Below are positions 37,465 to 48,573 of a stretch of DNA of 64,000 nucleotides, piece by piece; the first letter of the stretch is position 1; each line of letters opens with the position of its first letter. The DNA is from Cafeteria roenbergensis (taxonomy: Eukaryota > Sar > Bigyra > Bicosoecida > Cafeteriaceae): NCBI GenBank assembly GCA_008330645.1, contig VLTN01000016.1, forward strand, positions 496,001 to 560,000, in the 5' to 3' direction. The position numbers were made by a program, and so were the translations under genes. A model generated the notes under the pieces. The model did no database searches. It was not told the origin of the DNA and saw nothing but the letters and a program-made list of their open reading frames with translations.

Positions 37465-39810
37465 ATGGTTGGGGAGGCGCTCGAGCGGCTAGGGTGTATG
37501 CCGGCTCTCTCGACTGCGGGGTGCAACGCCGAGTGGAGCTCGGCAAGCTCCTGGCTCAGCTTTTGGGCGCTGTTGGCGAATGCTCTCTCTTGCGTTGTCA
37601 TCGTTCTGTCGGTCGCGGGGTCGGGCATGGCTCCAGACCGCCTTGCCAATGGCACAAGCCTCGTCGTTAGTTCTGGCGCAGACGACACCGTGACCCTGGA
37701 ATGCACAACCATGCCGCGGCATGTGGAGGACGCGGACTCGGTTGGCAGCTTTTCGGACTCAGTTGTCAACGCCCGCAACATGGTTCGCAGTGTGCTGCGT
37801 CACGGGCACGAGGGCCTCCTCCTGCGCGGAGCGACAGATGCCCTGCTCGTTGCTGGGGATGGCAGACTCGTTGTTAGGCAGGACGCCACACCTTTGCAAC
37901 TGCGCGAGGAGGAAGGCACAGGAGGAGGCGCTGCGAAAGCTGTCGGGGCCGCTACGGGAGTCAGACGATCGCCGTCCCCAGAGACTGAGAGGGCGCCGTC
38001 CCAAGGGGGCGGCCGGCCCGGCCCGAGCAGGGGTTGCGCCGGGATGTGCAGCTGCACCGAGACCGCGCTTGTCCGACTCGTCTTGCTGGGCTGCGTCTTC
38101 ACCAAGGCGTTGCACGATGCAATTGCGTTGTTCGACTCTGGTGAGTCTCCAGGGGTCCGAGCGGTTTCGCTGCTGCTCTGGACAACTCACGGCGTCCTCG
38201 GCGTCAGCATTCTGGTCGTGCATCTGAGGCACTTCTCTCTCGTGCTTGGGGTGTCGGACCGATCCGCTGACGTGGACTCGCTGTCCAGCTGCGGGCAATA
38301 CGTCAGTCTCGGGGTTGGCATCGCGCTGGCGGGACTCCAGCTTGGACTCAGCGTCCACACCCTCGTGCGCGCGGACAATGCATGGGCAAGCGATGGCCGT
38401 GCCGCGGGCCGGCTTGCCTTTGACCAAGGAATGGCCATCACATTCTTCGGCTGGACGGGCATCTGCTTCTTCTTGTGGGCGGCGTTCATGTTGCTGAGCC
38501 GGGCACTGCTTGATTTGCTTCGGCGAAACATTCGCACGTGCCTCGCACGGAAGCAACAGGAAATCGACGTGGCACTGACTGTGACGAGGTACCACGCCAG
38601 CTCGCCCCTGTCCGCCCGCAGGCTCGCGTCCGTTCCGTTCGAGACCCCCCCCGGCTCATCTGCGACGCTCGGTTCTTCCACGAGCGCCCACCACTCCCAC
38701 CGGGAGTCGTCGAGCCTCACGCGATCTGAGCTGCTTCGCGGCCTCGGGGAGGGGTCCCAGACCCGCCCGCTGACCCCAGGCGCTGCCTCCAAGGCTCATC
38801 GAGTTCTCAGCATGCCGTCCTCAGTGAAGGAGCCTCGCACGGAAGTTGGAGAGGAGCTCGTGCCTGTGGGCTGGTTCACAAGGCCGGCGGACGAGGACGC
38901 GCGAAGCCGAAGGCGGGCGTGCTGCTGCTGCCTCTGTGCGGCACCCCCGGGTGCGGGGAAGCGGCGCGGCGCGTGCTGTCCGGGCGGGCAGGGCCGTGTC
39001 GCGCCTGAGACGATCCCACAGGCTAGCCAGACTGGCAGCCCTTGCAGCGCCCCGGGCGCGACAAGCCCAGTCCCGCCTGGCTCTTCCGATCGCCAGATCA
39101 CCAACGAAGTGCTCGAGAGGGTGCAAAGCGCGGCTGTCATGCTCGGGTATCGGCGCGCAACCGTTCGGGAAGTCCTCACCGCGTTGGACCTCCACATCGA
39201 CAACCTTCGCCGCGCTGTCAAGTCTGTCCGTGTGGCCATGTGGAGCATGGGCGGGCTGTGGGGCGCCGTCACTCTAGGCTGCCTCGGCTTCGGGGTCACT
39301 CAAACTCTGATGCGGCAATCCATGCCACTCTTCGTAGTCCTGCACACTGTCTTGGCCTTGGTCCCACCGACGCTGACGGCGATTATGTTCAGGCCGCTCC
39401 TGCTCGAGCCGCTGTCTCGCCTCGGACGGGCAGTCGTGCGACCGTGTCAGAGCGGCCTTGGACGCCACCCACGGCAGGCTGGAGCGACTCTGCCGGCCGT
39501 GGCCGAGCAAGCAGGGACAGCACACCATTCAGGAGGTCATGTGCCCACGCTCCAGCTCGGACCCCCCCAACCCGGCGGTCGGAGGAACCCGGTGACGCGC
39601 ATTGCATCAACGCCGGCAAGACTGTCAGCTCGGCCTACGGCCTCGGAGGCAGAAGGAAGCCCCAGCGCGTCGACAGCGTGCGCCGGAGTCGCGAAGGCGT
39701 TGCCACCGCCCCCGCTGGAACAACCGGCCCCACCGCCTCGCGGCCAGAAGCGAGCGTCTGCCCCGCCTGGCGCAATCAGGATGGGCCACGCTGAGTGGCG
39801 TGTGGCGTGA
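37465..39810 (+). CDS. Orphan membrane protein with seven predicted TM segments
   Basis: A 781-residue single-exon frame from the ATG at 37465. A second ATG at 37498 is possible. Seven hydrophobic segments are visible: FWALLANALSCVVIVLSVAG, VRLVLLGCVFTKALHDAIAL, VSLLLWTTHGVLGVSILVV, YVSLGVGIALAGLQLGLSV, AITFFGWTGICFFLWAAFML, MGGLWGAVTLGCLGFGV and LFVVLHTVLALVPPTLTAI. TM1 is separated from TM2 by ~120 polar residues. TM5 and TM6 are separated by ~240 residues rich in Ser/Pro/Arg with a Cys cluster (ACCCCLCAAP), and the C-terminal tail of ~130 residues is Pro-rich. I see no GPCR signature, so it may be receptor-like or a lineage-specific transporter. Membrane location is sure; family is not known. 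Confidence 0.75.
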   Translation: MVGEALERLGCMPALSTAGCNAEWSSASSWLSFWALLANALSCVVIVLSVAGSGMAPDRLANGTSLVVSSGADDTVTLECTTMPRHVEDADSVGSFSDSVVNARNMVRSVLRHGHEGLLLRGATDALLVAGDGRLVVRQDATPLQLREEEGTGGGAAKAVGAATGVRRSPSPETERAPSQGGGRPGPSRGCAGMCSCTETALVRLVLLGCVFTKALHDAIALFDSGESPGVRAVSLLLWTTHGVLGVSILVVHLRHFSLVLGVSDRSADVDSLSSCGQYVSLGVGIALAGLQLGLSVHTLVRADNAWASDGRAAGRLAFDQGMAITFFGWTGICFFLWAAFMLLSRALLDLLRRNIRTCLARKQQEIDVALTVTRYHASSPLSARRLASVPFETPPGSSATLGSSTSAHHSHRESSSLTRSELLRGLGEGSQTRPLTPGAASKAHRVLSMPSSVKEPRTEVGEELVPVGWFTRPADEDARSRRRACCCCLCAAPPGAGKRRGACCPGGQGRVAPETIPQASQTGSPCSAPGATSPVPPGSSDRQITNEVLERVQSAAVMLGYRRATVREVLTALDLHIDNLRRAVKSVRVAMWSMGGLWGAVTLGCLGFGVTQTLMRQSMPLFVVLHTVLALVPPTLTAIMFRPLLLEPLSRLGRAVVRPCQSGLGRHPRQAGATLPAVAEQAGTAHHSGGHVPTLQLGPPQPGGRRNPVTRIASTPARLSARPTASEAEGSPSASTACAGVAKALPPPPLEQPAPPPRGQKRASAPPGAIRMGHAEWRVA

Positions 39811-40118
39811 GGGCTGTCCGACAGGCCCTCGGTAGTTGCTCGCGAGTTGACATTGTTGCATGTGCACACGTCTGCGTGAGGGGCCCCGCGCGGCGAAGAC
39901 CGCGCAACGCCGCCACACCCCAGGCAGCCGCGTGGCGCGTATGGTGGAATACCCAAAGCTTGCTTGGTGCGTGACGGGGCCTGGGGTGCGCGAAGCCTGG
40001 CAGGGAGCAAATGAGCGAGTTGGTCGGCTCGGGTTGCCCGTGCAGCGAAGCAGGGCGACTTCACATTCAACCTTGCGAATCGGGAAAACACCTGGGGTGC
40101 CGAAACAGCACTCCAGCC
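39811..40118. other. Convergent 3' intergenic region
   Basis: 308 bp between the seven-TM gene and the TPR-Hsp70 gene. No gene or clear poly(A) signal is seen. Confidence 0.5.
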
Positions 40119-43100
40119 TCAAGCAGTGTCCTCGGCGGCGGAGAAGCCCATGCGTGACGCCAGCTCCGAGAAGCGGCGGCGCAGCTCGGCGTACGATGCC
40201 GACTGTCCGGCGTCGGACTCGGCCCAAGCAATGTGCGAGCGAGCGACGGCGACCATGCCGGCGTCACCGGCAGCGGCGGCGGCCTCGATGCCGTCCTTGG
40301 CAAGGTGGGTGAGCTCGTTGCGGGCATCGGCGCGCTTGCGGAACTCCTCGTCGGCAGCGCGGTTCTCCTCGGCGATGCGGACCATGCGGGCGATCTCGTC
40401 GGGGGAGATGTGGCCCGGGGAGTTGGCGATGGTGGTGGAAGCGGAGGCGCCAGTCTCGGCATCAAAGGCCGACACGTTCAGGATGCCGTTGGCGTCGAGC
40501 TCGAAGGTCACGTCGATCTTGGGCTCGCCGCGCTTGGCGCGCTGGATGCCGCGGATCATGAACTCGCCGAGGAAGTTGTTCTGCTTCGTCATGGAGCGCT
40601 CGCCCTCGAACACGCGGACCTCGATCTCGGTCTGGTAGTCCTCCTCGGTCGAGTAGCGCTGGGTCTTGCGAGCGGGGATGGGGGTGTTCCGCTTGATGAC
40701 GGAGCTCATCACGCCGCCGACGAGCTCGATACCGAGCGACAGGGGGGCAACATCCACGAGCAGAAGGTCAGTGGTGGCAGCGGCCTGGGCACCGGAGAGC
40801 ACGGCGGCCTGGACGGCAGCGCCATAGGCGACGGCCTCGTCCGGGTCGATACGCTCGCAAAGCTCCTTGCCGCCGAACTTCTCGCGAAGCATGGCGCGCA
40901 CCTTGGGGATGCGGGTGGAGCCACCAACGAGCACGACGTCGCTGACGTCCTTGGGCTTGACCGAGGCGTCGGAGAGCACGCGCATGACGGTCTCGATGCA
41001 CTTGTCGAAGAGGAAGCTGTTGATGCTCTCGAACTTGGCGCGCGAGACGGGCACAGACACGTCCACGCCGTCAAGGAGCTCGTCCACGGCCACGTTGGTG
41101 GTCATGGCGGTCGAGAGGATGCGCTTAGCGCGCTCGCAAGCGGTACGCAGGCGGCGAAGGGCGCGGGGGTTGGACTTGGGGTCCGCGCCGGCGTGGGTGC
41201 GGGCGATCATGGTGCAGGTGAGCTCGACAAGGGCGTTGTCGAAGTCCTCACCGCCAAGGTGGGTGTCACCGCCGGTGGCCATCACCTCGAACATGCCCTC
41301 CTCGATGGTGAGGAGAGACACATCGAAGGTGCCGCCTCCGAGATCGAAGATGAGCACGTTGGGCTTGTCGTCCACGGTGTCCGACACCTCGTGGGTGGCG
41401 GAGCCGTCGGCGGCAGCGCCGGCAGCGGCGGCAGCGGAGGAGCTCTTGTCCAGGCCGTAGGCGAGGGCAGCGGCGGTGGGCTCGTTCACGATGCGGAGCA
41501 CCTCGAGGCCAGCGATGGCGCCGGCGGCCTTGGTGGCCTGGCGCTGGGCATCGTTGAAGTAGGCGGGCACAGTCACAACGGCCTTGTGCACGGGGTGGCC
41601 GAGGAAGCGCTCGGCCGTCTCCTTCATCTTCTCGAGCACCATGGCGGAGATCTCCTCCGGGGCGAACTGGCGCTTGGTGCCGCGGTAGTCGACCTCGATC
41701 ATGGGCTTGTCGCCGGGGCCCTCCACAACGGCGAAGGGGAAGTGGCGCACGTCGCGCTGGAGCTGGTCATCGCTGAAGTTCTGGCCGATGAGGCGCTTGG
41801 CGTCGAACACGGTGTTGTGCGGGTTGGTCGCGGCCTGGGCAACGGCGGCGCGGCCGACGAGGCGCTCGGAGCCGCAGAAGGCGACCACCGAGGGCGTGGT
41901 GCGGTCGCCCTCCTCGTTGGCGATGATCTCCACGCGGCCGTCGCGCCACACACCAACGCAAGAGTTGGTGGTGCCGAGATCGATGCCGATCACAGTGCCG
42001 GCCTCGCCGACACCACCGTGGCCGGCGGCGGCGGCGGCAGCGGCGGCGGCGGCCGCAGCGGCGTCGGCCACGGCCTTCTGCGCCTTGGCAAGGCGCTCAG
42101 CGGCCACGGTGCTTCCGGGGTCGATGGTCACGGCGTGAGCGAACGCGGTCAGGGCCTCGGACGGGCGGCCGGCGGCCAGGAGGGCGTCGCCAAGGCGCAC
42201 GTGGCCCTTGGGGAAGTCGGGCTTGATCTCGACGCAGGTCTTGGCGTCGGCCTCGGCGGCCTCGAAGTCGCCGTTGCTGCGGGAAAAGGGGGGCGGGCGA
42301 GACGCACGAAACAAGCAGAGGCGTGAAGCAAAGTGGGCTGCCGGTCGCGATGGCGAGACACCGCGGCCGCCCGGCGCGGGCCGGAAAACCGGAAGGCCCA
42401 GGAGGGCAGTAGGCACCCAGCGGCTGGGGCCCGTGCGGGCCAGGGGGCGAGGGGAGGGGGCGGTTGCCATTCCTCGGCACCAATCTCCAGTGCAAGTGCT
42501 GGCAAGGCACGGCCGCATCCCAACGCTGCGCGGCTCCTTGCCGGCGAGCAGTGCGCGTCCGCTGCTCGTGGCAGCACCAGCAGGAACGGACTCGTGCTGG
42601 GGCACGAGGCAGGGGGCTTGCACGCGCGCAGTGCGGACGCAAGGAGCCGAGGGGGCGCGGTTCGGCAAGCGAGGTGGGGTCGCACCTGAAGTGGGCCGCG
42701 CTGCGGTTGCTGAACAGCACGTGGTTGCGGCTGTCGGCCTCGATGGCAGCGGTGTAGCTGGCGATCTGCGCAAACAGCCGAGACAACAAAGCAGCCAAGC
42801 GGGGCCAGGGGTAGCGGGGAGAGGGCCAGCGCGGCGAGTCTCAAGGTGCGCCGCTTGAACCTGGGAGGCATTGACACGGCCGTCTTCACCGCGACGGAAG
42901 GGGCAGGCCCTCGAGGCGCGCCCCCACCCCTTCGGAAGGCGCAACGCGACGCGCTGTGCTTGCGCTTCGCGGGGCTCACAGCGCTCATGAAGTCGCCGGC
43001 CTTGAAGGCGTCGTTGCCAAGCTGCTTGTGGCCCTCGGCGGCCTTGGCGGCGGCGGCGGCGGCGGACATGGCGGCCCCGGCACCGGACTCGGCGGTCTTG

Positions 43101-43138
43101 CCCTTGGCCTTGCGCTTCGTGCGGAACTTGGGGGGCAT
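40119..43138 (-). CDS. TPR-Hsp70 fusion chaperone
   Basis: Three exons (43138-42980, 42765-42686, 42276-40119) encode 798 residues; junction phases 0 and 2 close exactly. The first ~30 residues are Lys/Ala-rich ([14 protein letters not shown]). Residues ~33-145 form three TPR-like repeats ([90 protein letters not shown]). After a poly-Ala linker, residue ~173 starts a complete Hsp70: [68 protein letters not shown], then the substrate-binding domain ([20 protein letters not shown]) and helical lid. It ends FSAAEDTA, with no EEVD and no HDEL, so it is a cytosolic-type Hsp70 without the tail that TPR co-chaperones bind. The splice sites fall inside the TPR part, which argues against an assembly join. 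Confidence 0.93.
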
Positions 43139-43434
43139 GCTGATCCGCAGCGAAAGGGGCGAGTGCTCGGGCGGCGCGCTGCGCCGGCAGGGCACTGCGA
43201 AGGTTGCCGCCAAGCAGAGCCGCAGCGGCAGCAGCCTCTTTGGGAGCACGCAAACATTGTGTGCACACTCATCTGCAACTGGGGCTCCCCCTGGGGCCGG
43301 CAGGCTGCTGCAGGCCAGCCCGGCCAGGCCCCGGCAACAAGGGTGATATCCTGCCCGCATAGCGAGCAGACGCCCCTCTGACAAGAGGGGGAGCTCTAAC
43401 GAAAGCCCGTAGCCAGCGCGCCAGCCAGAGCGCC

Positions 43435-45614
43435 TCACTCCCGCCACGCCTCGCGAGCGCGCCCGCTCGCGGCAGCCGCCGCCTGCGGCGCCACCGCAGG
43501 AGCCGAGGACTCCTCGTCCGCCTGCGGCGCCACAAGCTCGATTGCCTCGCCTTCGTGGAGCTCGGTGCCGTGCTCGACGTTGGTGCGAGGGGCGCGCTTG
43601 CCTCCGCGCCGGCAGCAGCCCCCGCGGCTGCACAGCCACGCCGACAAGGCAAGCATGACGAACTCGAGGATCTCGACGATGGTCAGAGCGCTCATTCCGG
43701 CCCAGAGGCCGGTGTTTCCGCCGACCTCGCCGAGCATGCTCTCGAAGCTGTAGGCGCGCACCGTTGTCACCACCTGGTACTCGGTGGTGGGCGGGAAGAC
43801 GCGCACACTCATCATGTTCTGGGCGAGGTACTCCGGGGTGATGGATGTGTCCTGCTTGGCGCTCCGCACCACGTCCAGAATCGTGCTGGCCGAGGCGACG
43901 CTTGGCCACAGCTGGCGTCCCGCCGTGGCCGTGTAGAGGGTCTCGAGGCACCGGTCAGGGCAGCTTGCCGAACACCCCAGCTCGCCCGCTTGGAACCTTG
44001 AAAGCTGCGTGGCGATGCACGCCTTCTCCTCGCTCGAGCACACGTACAGCGACGGCCTCTCCTCCATGGTGGTGGGCCACGGCAGCAGCAGGCACTCGCA
44101 GACGTCGGCAACGCTCGCGTAGTAGCAGTCGCGCTCACAGGCGGTCTTCGCGTACCCCGCCGGGTCCGTCGCGCCGCTCTCGCTGTGCCATGCCTCGTTG
44201 CACGTGCCCCACGGCGGGAACAGGCGGGACCGGTCAACGCGCTCGAAGGCGATGTCCGAAGCAGAGCCGGGTCCCACTCCAAAGCCGGAGGTCGGGTTGG
44301 CCAGGACGCTGGGGTCGTGGATGATGACCCGGATGCCGGCCGACTCGGGGCCCTTGAACAGGGCCTCGACGGTCGAATTGCGGTTGTCGGGCGGGGCGCG
44401 GGCATCGCTTGCGCTCCCGGGCCCGGGGTCCTCCTGCACGCGTCTGGGAGCCAGGAGCCGCCGGGCGGGCTGGGAAGGCGAGGGCGTGCGAGTGGGTGAC
44501 GCTCCGGCCGGCGACGATGCCTGAGGGCTCGAAGAGGCTGCGGCAGGTGGAGGGCTGCTTGATGCAGTTGCACTGGAGCTCGACGTCTGCGGCGACGCCT
44601 GCGCCGACGCCTGCGCCGACGTCTGCGGCGACGTCTGTGGGGACGTCTGCGGCGACGTCTGCGGCGAAGTCTGCGGCGACGTCTGCGCCGATCCGGAGGA
44701 GTCTGGCTCGGTGCCAGGGCCCTGGTCAGCTCCCGACGCCTGCCGCACCGAGGTCCGGGGGGAGTACCCCACGTACTCGGCTTGCTCGATGTCGAGCACG
44801 AGGCGCAGGCCATAGTCCGGCCCGGTGCGAGCAGAGGTCAGCGGGTTTGGGCCGCTCGCATTGAACTCCTCGCCGTCGATGGTGAGCGCGCGCAAGCCGT
44901 GAAAGGTGTAACACGCGCCGAATTGCGCATCGAGGAGCACCGAAAAGTTGTCGGCAAAGCACTCCAGGCCAGCGAACTCGCAGCGCAGGATGAAGTTGTT
45001 CACCGGCTGCGTCATCAGCTCGAGGACGCTGTTGTTGAGAGTGGACAGCCCGTACTGAGCCACGCGCGACTGCTGGAACCCGTTTTCGTTGCATACCGTC
45101 ACGGCAGGGAACGGAACGGGCGCGCGGCTCTCCCACTTGACCACGGTGGCAGTTGGATTTTGCAGGAAGTACTGCACCCGATCCGTCACGATGACCACGA
45201 GCGCGACAAGCGCGCCAAGCAGAAGCACGAGCCACAGCCACCTGCGGTCGTGGTTGGGGTGGTGTCTGGGGCGCGAGGGCTGCAGTGGGTGACGCTGCGC
45301 TACCCAACGCGCGCTCTCGGGACATTGCCGTGAAAGCCGGCAGCAACCGCTTGCAAACGCTCACCGCCGACAAGAGCGCTCCTTAGACAGGTAGAACACC
45401 TTTCCCACCCCGTGCGCCTGCGGGGCGCGGTAGGAAAGACAGCGCATGCCGGAGCAGGGGGCGAGCCAGAGGGTTCCGCGTCGGGAAGGGCTGGACGCAT
45501 TGACCCGCCTGTTGTCGTGCTGGCAGTGACGAAGCGCAGCTCTCTCACGGTTACATTGTCCGAGAACTCCTGGAGCGGCTGGAAGCCTTCGGGCTGCCTG
45601 CTTTCCGACGACAT
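43435..45614 (-). CDS. DEG/ENaC (amiloride-sensitive-type) cation channel subunit
   Basis: Three exons (45614-45549, 45417-45365, 45241-43435) give 641 residues; phases 0 and 2 close. Splicing exon 1 to 2 produces FSDNVT-AHGVGKVFYLSKERS, the cytoplasmic segment with the gating His-Gly motif, directly before TM1 (WLWLVLLLGALVALVVIV). Then come the post-TM1 FPAVTVCNENGF motif and a Cys-rich extracellular domain (CEFAGLECF, ERDCYYASVADVCEC, GCSASCPDRC). Before TM2 lies YSFESMLGEVGGNTGLWAGMS, holding the Gly-x-Ser selectivity filter (GMS), followed by ALTIVEILEFVMLALSAWL. Family members are trimeric Na+-selective channels gated by protons, peptides or force. A ~100-residue Ser/Pro/Gln/Ala insertion sits in the ectodomain around residues 215-320. 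The intracellular tail has a Cys/Arg patch after TM2. Ion selectivity cannot be read with certainty. Confidence 0.92.
44582..44690 (-). repeat. 12-bp minisatellite encoding TSPQ repeats in the channel ectodomain
   Basis: About nine units of a 12-bp repeat (GACGTCTGCGGC on the plus strand) encode Thr-Ser-Pro-Gln with Ala variants. The copy number is likely to vary between alleles. Confidence 0.85.
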
Positions 45615-46243
45615 GAGATTCGCGCGCAGGGGGCACCGGCGGGCAATGCCCTGGGCTTCCCGGCAACGAGTGCCACTGCCGCCCCATCGGCCTGGCGCTC
45701 AAGGCGCCTCTGCCGCAGAGGCACGGCCATATCGCGCCGATTCGCCTCGGCAACGGGCTGGGCATGGCACAACTGCCTTTGAGGCTGATGGGCAACGAAA
45801 CGGGTCGCGTAGCAGCGGGGAGGCGCGAAGCCCGCGGCTTGCGACGGCAGCTCAGCCAGTGATGCTGCTGGTCTCCACCACGCGGAGCCAGCGACGTCAG
45901 GGGGTGTCTGTGGTGCCATTCACGCCCCGTCGCGCATGCGGTTGTGCTTGCGCCGATTCGTCCCCGTCGGGGCAATGGCGCGCTGGCATTGGTGATTCAA
46001 TCGACGGGGAGAGCACAAGCCAGCTGGAGGCTCGCGCAACGAGGCCACAGCAGCCCAATTTTGCCAGCTCGCCGCGGTGTTTCGGCTGCACAGGCAGGAT
46101 TGCAGCCAGCACGACGCAGTGTTCGCGCAGGTCGCCTGCACCCGTGCCAGTGGCCGGCTTGTACATGGCTGCGGCAGAGCGCGCGTCCTCAGCGTCAGTG
46201 ATGCGCCGGCGGGGCACACGCTCGCGAGCGCCGGGCACCTGCG
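45615..46243. promoter_or_regulatory. Divergent promoter region ENaC / GPR107-like, 629 bp
   Basis: Lies between the channel start (minus) and the GPR107-like start (plus). No recognisable core element; open frames here have no protein features. Confidence 0.4.
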
Positions 46244-48235
46244 ATGGCTCGCTGCACGGCAGCGGTGCTCCTAGGGGCTGCGCTGCTGTCCGGTGGCGCG
46301 CTTGGCCGCATCCACGACTTGGAAATCGTGAACGATGGCCGGTTCGTGTTCGACCTGGAGACGTTTGGCTTCCACGCCGGAGGCACGCTCAACCTCAAGA
46401 TCTCCGACTTCAAGGTGAGGCCGGCAACGGGGCGCCCCGGGGAGCGATAGCTGCTGTGGGACGCAGGGAGGCGGCTCTTGCTGGGCTTCCGTGCAGCGGC
46501 TGCTCGTTGGTGGCCGTTCTCCGCGCGTTTCCGAAGCGTGCCTTGCCCCGCATGCACTGGCGCTGCTTGCGGGGCGCGAGATCGCGTCCTTCCCGTGTCC
46601 GGCCCGCCTTCTGCCTGCAGGTGGTAGCCCCCGCTGGGGCGGACACGTTTGCAGGCTTCGTCTTGCGCCAGGTGAGCCCCGAGGCAAATTGCTCCGCAGA
46701 GCGCTGGTAGCCGGCCCTGGTCGCTTGTGCCCCCCCTTGCGCACGCGGCACCCCAAATACCACTCACGGGAGTCTTCGTTTTCCCGGCTCGGTCCGTGCA
46801 GCGACGCCGAGGCCGCGCCCACGTGTCGTGGTGCTCGCTCCGATGTTGCGTCTCGCTCGCAGACCGAAAACAAGGTTGCGACGGAGAAGAACCTTGAGCT
46901 GCTGTGGAAAGACCACACGTGCCTTCTGTCCGACATCGTCCCTGGGCCCAACGATCGGATGATGAACATGTCTGAGGAATCTGGGAGCTTGAGTGCCCAC
47001 ATCACGGAGCCAGGCTTCTACTCCCTCATTTACACGCGGTGAGCCAGGCCGCCGCCGCCCCCGCCGCCCCCCCACTCCCCCTCCCCCTTCCCCCCGCCAC
47101 CCTCCTCTCGCGTTCCGCCCCGACGCCTGCGAGCCGCTGCTCCCGCAGGTGCGAGCCCTTCGCCGACGCAAAGTCCTCGTTCAAGGCGCACGCCGAGTTT
47201 GTGAACCCTGGGGGCAACTACCTGAGCGCCGGCGCCCAGGCCCTGCCCGGGATCCTCGGGGCGTCCTCGCTTGCCTTCGCCGTGGCGACGGGCGTCTGGG
47301 TGTGGCACCTCACCCGCCACGGCGAGAAGATTCATGCCGTCCACCACATGTTCACCGTCCTCGCCGCAACCAGGGCAGCCACGGCCGCGTCCGAGGCCAT
47401 CCAGCTCGCAGCCATCGCGTCGGTCGGCCACCCCACGGGCTGGTCTGCTCTCTACTACGTGATTCTCTTCTGCAAGGGCCTCCTGTTCTTCGCAGCCATC
47501 CTCCTCATCGGGACCGGCTGGTCGCTCGTGAAGCCCTTCCTCAACAAGTGGGAGATCCGCGTTCTTGCCTTTGCGCTCCCCTGCCAAACTCTCGTCAACG
47601 TGGCCATTGTGGTCGTGGACGAGATGGCCCCGGGCTCCATCCCGTTCGAAGACTGGCTGTTCGTCCTGCACTTCTTCGACGCGGCCTGCAGCGTAGCCAT
47701 CCTCCTCCCGGTGGCGTGGACGGTCCGGTCGCTCGCGACTGCCGCAGCCGCGGACGGCAAGGCCCGTGAGGCCCTGGACCGCCAGCAGCGCTTCCGCAAC
47801 TTCTTCATCATCACCATGCTCTTCTTCTACACCACGCGCTTCGGAAACTACCTCTTCGACCTCACGATGCCCTACTGGGCGCAGTGGGTCCCTGGGATGC
47901 TTGTGGAGCTGGTTACTCTCCTCTACTACCTCTGGGTCGGGTGGACCTTCGGACCCGTGGCCGAGAACCCGTACATGCGCGTGAGGGCTGCCAGTGGCGA
48001 TGACGGGGAGTTCGGGCTGGACGACAGCGGAGTGGACACAGCCGCAGCAAGCGCGGGTGTCGATGGCTCTCACGCCGGCGACGACGGAGAGGTTGTGGCT
48101 GCCGCTGAGGAGGGTCGCAGGCCCAAGTCTGCGCCGGAGGCCGCTGCGCCTCCCGCTGCCCCGGCCCGTTCGCCTCCAGTTGCCTCGTCGCGTGCACAGG
48201 CCGCTTCCGACTCTGAGGACGCGCACAAGGACTGA
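46244..48235 (+). CDS. GPR107: GPR107/108-type GOLD-domain seven-transmembrane protein
   Basis: Golgi/endosome seven-TM proteins of this family (also plant CAND6/7) act in membrane trafficking and have a luminal GOLD-like domain. Exons 46244-46414, 46621-46671, 46863-47038 and 47149-48235 give 494 residues; phases 0, 0 and 2 close. Exon 1: signal peptide MARCTAAVLLGAALLSGG, then HAGGTLNLKISDFK. Exons 2 and 3: GADTFAGFVLRQ and the rest of the luminal domain to EPGFYSLIYTR. Exon 4: NYLSAGAQALPGILGASSL entering TM1, then IHAVHHMF, YYVILFCKGLLFFAAILLIGTGW, ALPCQTLVNVAIVVVDE, LFVLHFFDAACSVAILLPVAWTVRSL, TRFGNYLFDL, FGPVAENPYMRV. The KGxLLFxxIxLIGTGW and PVxENPY motifs are diagnostic. The cytoplasmic tail of ~90 residues is Ala/acidic. 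The luminal domain is shorter than in animals. Confidence 0.93.
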
Positions 48236-48573
48236 GATTTTGCGAAGCGCCCGCCAGGCGTGACATGGCTGGCATGCGTGTGCGCCGTTCGCCCCCGTCC
48301 GCTCTCGGCACGAAAACACCGGTTGCCAGGGCACCCGGCCGCGAGCGATCGATCTGTTGTGCCCACCACTCGTGGTGCGCGCGCGCACAGGGACCACTCC
48401 GTGGGTGCCTCCGGGGTGCAAGGGGGCGGGCAGCCGACGAAATCCTCTGCTGTGTCAAATATCAGGACTGTTCGACCCGAACCAGTTGTTCTGCGAGAGC
48501 CGCCGGTCAGGCTGCGGTCAGATCTGCCAGTTCGCGGCCACTCTGGGGCACCAGACGACACGCGAGCAGGACC
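48236..48573. other. Intergenic spacer before the PEF-repeat gene
   Basis: 338 bp between two plus-strand genes, with no supported feature. Confidence 0.5.

Noticed and set aside
40233-42326. 697-codon plus-strand frame antisense to Hsp70
   Set aside because: It is Gly/His/Leu-rich and exactly mirrors the Hsp70 codons; antisense openness is expected at this GC content.
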